A program made the position numbers and the translations under genes. DNA of 5,251 bases from an uncultured Eubacteriales bacterium (GTDB taxonomy: Bacteria; Bacillota; Clostridia; Oscillospirales; Acutalibacteraceae), in NCBI GenBank assembly GCA_900321665.1, contig ONWY01000115.1, forward strand, positions 1 through 5,251, given 5' to 3'. Positions 1 through 3,280 of this stretch are shown one piece after another. A model generated the notes under the pieces. It did not search any database and had not been told where the DNA came from. It worked only from the letters and a program-made list of their open reading frames with translations. The number at the start of each line of letters is the position of its first letter. Position 1 is the stretch's first letter.

Positions 1-135
1 TTTCGGTGCATAGCCCAATGCCCTTTGGCGAATATATTCGCTTTGCTTCAAGCCGCATAGTGCGGCATTCTTTTTGATGCGCCGCTTTTCGGCGGCGGTT
101 ACTGTAAAGTACAGTCCGATTTTTTTGTTGTTCAA
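1..135 (-). CDS. MobC-like relaxosome accessory protein, 5' part only
   Basis: This is the first 45 codons of a minus-strand gene whose remainder lies beyond the left edge. The readable protein starts MNNKKIGLYFTVTAAEKRRI and continues through CGLKQSEYIRQRALGY to the edge. A short beta-strand followed by 'T..E...I...A...G...SEYIR..ALGY' is the N-terminal ribbon-helix-helix pattern of plasmid mobilisation MobC proteins, which bind oriT and help the relaxase nick DNA. The start is a TTG at 133-135. AGGAG lies 6 nt upstream, no ATG is available nearby, and the family pattern begins directly after it. The gene lies downstream of the nucleotidyltransferase gene in the same orientation, separated by about 66 bp that hold a perfect inverted repeat. 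A relaxase gene would be expected further left. Another ribbon-helix-helix DNA-binding protein remains possible because the C-terminal half is missing. Confidence 0.72.
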   Translation of the reverse strand, partial: MNNKKIGLYFTVTAAEKRRIKKNAALCGLKQSEYIRQRALGYAPK

Positions 136-156
136 TATTATCTCCTTAAATAGTTA

Positions 157-183
157 GAGCCGACAGCAATTCACTGTCGGCTC
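157..183. repeat. Perfect 10-bp inverted repeat upstream of the mobC-like gene
   Basis: The arms GAGCCGACAG (157-166) and CTGTCGGCTC (174-183) are exactly complementary around the 7-nt loop CAATTCA. The repeat lies between the restored stop of the nucleotidyltransferase gene (202) and the TTG start of the mobC-like gene (135). On the minus strand no U-run follows the stem. On the plus strand a T-rich stretch begins about 9 nt later, so it is not a canonical terminator in either direction. It could be a weak terminator, a MobC operator, or the inverted repeat of an oriT, which often lies just upstream of mobC. Confidence 0.6.
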
Positions 184-201
184 GTGTAGTTGATTTTGTT
201 T

Positions 202-965
202 TTATCTTTCGTGATCGTTTCGGCGTTTTGGTGCTTTCTTCCAAGAAGATTGCTTTGCTCTGAGTGTTTTCAAAACGCTGCTCACATTTTCGGTTTTCAG
301 CACTTTAGGATAATCGCTTTCAAATTGCACCAATAATCCTTTTGCTTCTTTTTCGCTATCTTTGGTGATGGCGTAAAGGCGTGGCGTTCATAATCTCCAT
401 TTGCAAAAGTGTCTTTGATAAATCGAATGGCAGCATCTTCAAAATCATCCCAGCCGCCGTAAAGGTTTTTAACGGCGATATCCACCTGCTCGAAAGTAAT
501 CGGTTCGCCTCGCTTTTGGTGCTCATTCAAAATGCCCACTATATCCGATAAATCATTTTTATACTGCCTTGCCGAACGAAGTTTCATGGCAATTAAGTAT
601 TCGGAAGTAACCGTTCTGATATGAAGCACTTGATTAAAGGTTTTGTACGGTACCGAGTAGCGGTACAACTCTTTACTGTAGGAAGAGGTTTTCTTAAAGT
701 CATCATTGAGCCATCCGTTTGGCAAGCTGTATTGATCACCCACCAGATTGATGGCTTCTTTGAGCGCCGAGCTTGCCGTGTAAACCGCATCCACATCGGT
801 AGTCATGTCACGGAAACCGTAGTTTTCGAGTATTGCCGCGCCGCCGATTAAGATGATTTCGACAGGTGTGTTTCTGCCTGCCAGTTTTTTATACGCCTTT
901 GATAACTCATTAAGGTAGTTATCTAAATTACTTTTATTAATAACATTACTATTGTCAGTTGACAT
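202..965 (-). pseudogene. DUF6036/AbiEii-like nucleotidyltransferase gene with a frameshift near its 3' end
   Basis: The protein looks like a minimal nucleotidyltransferase of the DUF6036/AbiEii type, a group often acting as the toxin partner of an HTH protein. The ATG at 965 has GAGGT 5 nt upstream. Seen in the sequence: the strand and glycines EIILIGGAA (residues 36-44), then TTDVDA (55-60), giving the GG...DxD metal-binding pattern with D57 and D59. A helical block SEYLIAMKLRSARQYKNDLSDI follows (around 121-142), typical of the family. The uninterrupted frame ends at 297 after 222 codons, but its last 25 residues are lysine-rich and unlike the rest. One base off, from 375 down to a stop at 202-204, lies a protein-like tail of 57 residues starting YAITKDSEKEAKGLLVQFES and ending RRNDHER. 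A one-base loss around 375-380 therefore explains the break, and the ancestral product was about 254 residues. The catalytic core is intact, so partial activity cannot be excluded. A sequencing error is also possible. The gene overlaps the upstream HTH gene by 11 bp. Confidence 0.78.
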
Positions 966-1524
966 TTCTTACCTCGCTTTCCACGATGTTAAATCGCATA
1001 AATTCGGGAATAGCATTTTTTAATGCGTTTTCTTTGATTTCTTCGCTTTTTGAAACAGCCGCAGCGGTTAAAACACTTGCCGGGTAAATAATATCCGTAA
1101 GCTTCTGTTTGCGGTATTCATTGTATTCTTCACACAGCGGCACATCATTTTCTCGGCTGATATAGTCCACCATTGCAAGCAGATACAAGCATTCGGGATA
1201 CCAACTTCTTTGATAGTATGTGACAATGTCTTTGCTTTCAATGGTATCAATCAGGAAATCGATGTCGCCGAGTTCTTTGAGGCGATGACACACATTGCTC
1301 TTAAACAGTTCAAAAGCAGGGCGGGGCAGCAAATACGGCTCCAGCATTTCTTCCATTGAAATGCCGAGTTCTTTGGATAGTTTATAGATTGTTCTTGCAT
1401 TACAATCCGCAAGGTTTGCTTTGCCCGAGCAAATATCATTAATCGTCATATACGGAATACCGCTGTTTTTTGCCAAGCGATATTTTGAAAGATGACGGTC
1501 TTCAATGATATGGTTAATATCCAT
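955..1524 (-). CDS. XRE-family HTH regulator, probable antitoxin of the nucleotidyltransferase pair
   Basis: This is a DNA-binding protein of 189 residues. Residues 1-62 form a Cro/C1-type helix-turn-helix: HLSKYRLAKNSGIPYMTIND (11-30) holds the turn, followed by ICSGKANL and TIYKLSKELGISMEEMLEP. Residues of about 68-180 form a mostly helical domain with no motif I recognise. I chose the ATG at 1524 because AGGTGA, a good match to the 16S rRNA 3' end, lies just upstream. The in-frame GTG at 1533 is part of that ribosome binding site and has a worse spacing. The stop overlaps the next gene by 11 bp, so the two are probably translationally coupled. The order regulator-then-nucleotidyltransferase matches AbiE-like type IV and related toxin-antitoxin loci, in which the HTH protein represses its own operon. 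The strong promoter with an internal palindrome immediately upstream fits autoregulation. Function as antitoxin is inferred from context. Confidence 0.82.
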   Translation of the reverse strand: MDINHIIEDRHLSKYRLAKNSGIPYMTINDICSGKANLADCNARTIYKLSKELGISMEEMLEPYLLPRPAFELFKSNVCHRLKELGDIDFLIDTIESKDIVTYYQRSWYPECLYLLAMVDYISRENDVPLCEEYNEYRKQKLTDIIYPASVLTAAAVSKSEEIKENALKNAIPEFMRFNIVESEVRNVN

Positions 1525-1547
1525 TTTAATCACCTGCCTTTTAGTAT

Positions 1548-1576
1548 ATTATAACGGCTGACCGTTATATTGTCAA
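1548..1576 (-). promoter_or_regulatory. Consensus sigma-A promoter of the HTH-nucleotidyltransferase operon
   Basis: Read on the minus strand, TTGACA (1571-1576) and TATAAT (1548-1553) are both perfect consensus hexamers with exactly 17 bp between them. The predicted start is near 1541, giving a 5' leader of roughly 17 nt that carries AGGTGA before the ATG at 1524. A promoter this strong normally needs tight repression, which the overlapping palindrome can provide. Confidence 0.9.
1550..1569. promoter_or_regulatory. Palindromic operator, probable binding site of the XRE regulator
   Basis: TATAACGG (1550-1557) and CCGTTATA (1562-1569) are perfect 8-bp arms around the 4-nt spacer CTGA. The palindrome fills most of the promoter spacer and overlaps the -10 hexamer. 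A dimer bound here would block RNA polymerase. That the adjacent HTH protein is the ligand is inferred from position. Confidence 0.72.
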
Positions 1577-1596
1577 TATGTGTTTTTCAAAGGGTC

Positions 1597-1736
1597 TTAG
1601 GGGAAGTATTCCCCTAAAGTGATTGCCGCTTTTGATGGGGGCAATCGGCAAAAATACATATATTTTTGCCCTGCTTGCTACGGTATGAGACAGGAAAACA
1701 AAGGATTTTACTTTCATTTTCTCTCTGCCTCATACC
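1597..1736. repeat. Cluster of four successive inverted repeats, candidate oriT or partition site
   Basis: The gap from 1534 to 1875 has no confident gene. It holds four hairpin-forming repeats in a row. (1) TTAGGGGAA 1597-1605 with TTCCCCTAA 1609-1617, loop 3 nt. (2) GATTGCC 1621-1627 with GGCAATC 1640-1646, loop 12 nt. (3) GGCAAAAATA 1647-1656 with TATTTTTGCC 1661-1670, loop 4 nt. (4) GGTATGAGACAG 1682-1693 with CTGCCTCATACC 1725-1736, one mismatch, loop 31 nt. None has the GC stem plus U-run of a terminator. Stacked repeats of this kind occur at transfer origins, replication origins and structured RNAs, and a mobC-like gene lies downstream. The rest of the gap (1737-1875) shows only a weak AAGTG-GTGT-CACTT repeat at 1822-1835. 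No nic consensus could be assigned. Confidence 0.6.
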
Positions 1737-1751
1737 TATTCTTTTTGTCAT
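1614..1751 (-). CDS. Possible 45-residue basic small protein
   Basis: An ATG at 1751 opens a 45-codon frame beginning MTKRIGMRQRENESKILCFP and ending ICIFADCPHQKRQSL. The composition is protein-like and basic, with a CxxxxC arrangement (CIFADC), but I do not recognise a family. There is no convincing ribosome binding site before this ATG. The second ATG (1733) has only AGG close by. The frame covers three of the four inverted repeats, which argues for a non-coding role of this DNA. It is listed because no alternative gene explains the stretch. Conservation of the reading frame in related elements would decide it. Confidence 0.22.
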   Translation of the reverse strand: MTKRIGMRQRENESKILCFPVSYRSKQGKNICIFADCPHQKRQSL

Positions 1752-1875
1752 TTTCGATTACCGATAACCATATTGATACTGCTTTGCTGTCAAAAACAAG
1801 GATATTTGTCTCCATCCATTTAAGTGGTGTCACTTTACCGTGTTTTTGGTATCGCATATACAGCAATAGTGTTCC

Positions 1876-2199
1876 CTAAAAGTTATCAAGAAAGTCCATC
1901 ATATTATCTTCGGCTTTTGCGGTTTCCTGCTTTGGCGGGGGTTCGGATTGTGCAGGCTGGGTGATGTTGATGAGATTTAGGAGCGGGATTAATGCTTTGA
2001 GGCTGTCTTGAATGGTGGCGGTAATGGCGTTTAACAACCTGTCTTCCTCTTTTTGCTGTTCCAGCAACACAAGGTATTCACTAATGGAGCGAATGGTTTC
2101 TTTGCTGATGGAAAGATCGGAATTGCGCAAATATTCATAAACAGCTTTGTCCTTTTCATTCTCCATATTAAAGCGGATTTTTAAATTCTTAATATTCAT
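1876..2199 (-). CDS. ParR-like centromere-binding adaptor of the ParM system
   Basis: This is a 107-residue protein placed directly after the actin-like gene, where type II partition systems carry the adaptor that binds the centromere and caps ParM filaments. The N-terminus NIKNLKIRFNMENEKDKAVY and the following EYLRNSDLSISKETIRSISEYL (residues 22-43) fit the ribbon-helix-helix fold of ParR: one strand with alternating residues, then two helices. Residues 44-80 are probably helical. The tail is low-complexity, with PPPK near residue 90, ending in an acidic and aromatic peptide, DNMMDFLDNF. In characterised ParR proteins the C-terminal end contacts ParM, and this tail would suit that role. The start ATG shares its A with the TAA of the upstream gene, with GGTGG just before it, so translation is probably coupled. 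Assignment rests on position and general fold, not on strong sequence identity. Confidence 0.68.
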   Translation of the reverse strand: MNIKNLKIRFNMENEKDKAVYEYLRNSDLSISKETIRSISEYLVLLEQQKEEDRLLNAITATIQDSLKALIPLLNLINITQPAQSEPPPKQETAKAEDNMMDFLDNF

Positions 2200-3122
2200 T
2201 ATCCACCGCCGTTCTTTGTTAACTTCGTGAAGGCAATATACTCATAACCCTTTACAGTCGCGCAGATGTCGGTATTGATAAAGGTGCGTTCTTTATCATA
2301 CTCTCCGAAGTGACGAATCAGGCACCCGCCTCCGCCGACAATGTATAAACGCATCAGCTTCGGATTATAGTCATGCTCACGCAATGTGCGAAAGATTTGA
2401 GCGGTGTATTCTTTCGCGGCGGCGCAGATGGTTTGCAGATAGGCTTTATCAATATCTGCCGTACCGTGTTTTAAAACATCCGTAATTAATGCTTCGCTCA
2501 AATTGGTGTGGTGCTCTCTCATCATGGCTTCTTTTACCGCAAGTGTGCATTGATAGACACCGTATTTCTCGGTAAACATGTGCAGCAAATCCGGCTTTCT
2601 ATCGGTGATTTGAAGAATGTTCATCGTTCCGTTACCGATATCACAAAGCATGGTGCTGCCTTTAAATTCACCGAGTTTTTCGGCAATTGCCGCAAAACCC
2701 TGCGGAAAAACATCGGCACCGACAATTTCGATGTGATAATCTTCTTTGCGAAAACTGTAATCTACTGTTTTGTGCTGCAACAGGTATTCGATAAACGCCT
2801 GTTTTTGCCGGGTCACCCAAGTCAAGGGCAAACCTGCTGCAATGAATACCTTTGCTGTGGTAAGTCGAGCACGGCGCAATTCTCTTGCGATTGCCGCTAA
2901 GGTTAAGATATAGTAATCATCATCTGCAAACTTGTCGGCAGTGAATTCTTTGTGGTCGCTACCAATGGTGTAGTAGCGGTTGTTCCACACTAACAAATCA
3001 TTTGTAAATATCGGTTCTGTTTCCCATCGGGTAACACCTGTTTGAAAGCAGCAGTTCGCGGTTTTCATATTCCCATAACCGTGGTCAATGCCGATAATTT
3101 TGAAATCGTTAAATGTTTTCAT
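2199..3122 (-). CDS. parM: ParM/StbA-family actin-like segregation ATPase
   Basis: This is a 307-residue cytoplasmic ATPase of the actin/Hsp70 fold that would polymerise to push element copies apart. Seen: phosphate-1 loop IIGIDHGYGNMKTA (residues 9-22, catalytic-type D13). A connect-like block VFIAAGLPLTWV (92-103) follows. Phosphate-2 is MLCDIGNGTMNIL (158-170, D161), and the adenosine-binding motif is LYIVGGGGCLIR (259-270). A C-terminal TDICATVKGYEYIA (284-297) is typical of bacterial ParM/StbA proteins. The length is normal for the family. The ATG at 3122 has an excellent AAAGGAGGT (3128-3136) 5 nt upstream. It ends in TAATG, overlapping the parR-like start by one base. It is divergent from the polymerase-like gene, with a 158-bp region between them that contains a long hairpin. 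I found no confident sigma-A promoter for it. Other actin-like families such as Alp7 are possible, but a ParM-type role is well supported. Confidence 0.88.
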   Translation of the reverse strand: MKTFNDFKIIGIDHGYGNMKTANCCFQTGVTRWETEPIFTNDLLVWNNRYYTIGSDHKEFTADKFADDDYYILTLAAIARELRRARLTTAKVFIAAGLPLTWVTRQKQAFIEYLLQHKTVDYSFRKEDYHIEIVGADVFPQGFAAIAEKLGEFKGSTMLCDIGNGTMNILQITDRKPDLLHMFTEKYGVYQCTLAVKEAMMREHHTNLSEALITDVLKHGTADIDKAYLQTICAAAKEYTAQIFRTLREHDYNPKLMRLYIVGGGGCLIRHFGEYDKERTFINTDICATVKGYEYIAFTKLTKNGGG

Positions 3123-3170
3123 TTTTTACCTCCTTTGCTTTTAGATTCTGCATTTAACAGTTTCTGTTTT

Positions 3171-3190
3171 AGGTTTCTTTAACCTCCTTT
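3171..3190 (-). promoter_or_regulatory. Second Shine-Dalgarno sequence without a start codon, in the parM leader
   Basis: On the minus strand AAAGGAGGTT (3181-3190) repeats the strong ribosome binding site found before parM, but no ATG, GTG or TTG follows at a usable distance. Its AGGTT end can pair with AACCT immediately downstream (plus-strand AGGTT 3171-3175 and AACCT 3181-3185, loop 5 nt). It may be a ribosome standby or control site, a remnant of a leader peptide, or chance in a purine-rich leader. Confidence 0.4.
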
Positions 3191-3201
3191 CCAAGAAAGA
3201 T

Positions 3202-3235
3202 ATACTGCCTCTCACTTAAAAAGTGGGAGCAGTAT
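3202..3235. repeat. Long imperfect hairpin between parM and the polymerase-like gene
   Basis: Bases 3202-3217 pair with 3221-3235 over 15 base pairs, with one bulged C, one G-T pair and a 3-nt AAA loop. It lies about 8 bp upstream of the -35 element of the plus-strand promoter and would be in or near the parM leader on the minus strand. No U-run follows on either strand, so it is not an ordinary terminator. It may be an operator shared by the divergent genes, an RNA control element in the parM leader, or part of the partition site. Confidence 0.6.
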
Positions 3236-3242
3236 TCAAATA

Positions 3243-3271
3243 TTGAAAATTATATATTTTTATGCTACAAT
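3243..3271 (+). promoter_or_regulatory. Sigma-A promoter of the polymerase-like gene, giving a leaderless transcript
   Basis: TTGAAA (3243-3248) and TACAAT (3266-3271) are each one base from consensus and are separated by exactly 17 bp of AT-rich DNA. Transcription should begin around 3278-3281, and the ATG is at 3281, so the message would have 0-3 nt before its start codon. The -35 hexamer overlaps a small palindrome, TTCAA (3235-3239) with TTGAA (3243-3247), a possible repressor site. Confidence 0.75.
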
Positions 3272-3280
3272 ACCCATATT

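Noticed and set aside
157..183. Rho-independent terminator
   Set aside because: The stem is good, but no U-run follows on the minus strand and the T-rich stretch on the plus strand begins too far away.
593..851. Short frames on both strands within the nucleotidyltransferase gene
   Set aside because: They overlap the conserved nucleotidyltransferase core and have no independent start signals.
1597..1736. CRISPR array
   Set aside because: The four repeats have unrelated sequences and irregular spacing; there is no repeated unit.
1822..1835. AAGTG-GTGT-CACTT repeat, compared with CACTT-AAA-AAGTG at 3213-3225, as a shared ParR site
   Set aside because: The arms are only 5 bp and the half-sites face in opposite directions, so chance is a sufficient explanation.
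1619..1879. 86-codon plus-strand open frame in the gap between the parR-like and HTH genes
   Set aside because: It runs across all but the first inverted repeat, has no ribosome binding site, and has an odd aromatic-rich composition with no recognisable motif.
2508..2900. 130-codon plus-strand open frame opposite parM
   Set aside because: It lies wholly inside the well-supported ParM-like gene on the other strand and shows no domain.
3115..3153. 14-codon leader ORF overlapping the parM start
   Set aside because: There is no ribosome binding site before its ATG, and it simply reads through the parM Shine-Dalgarno sequence.
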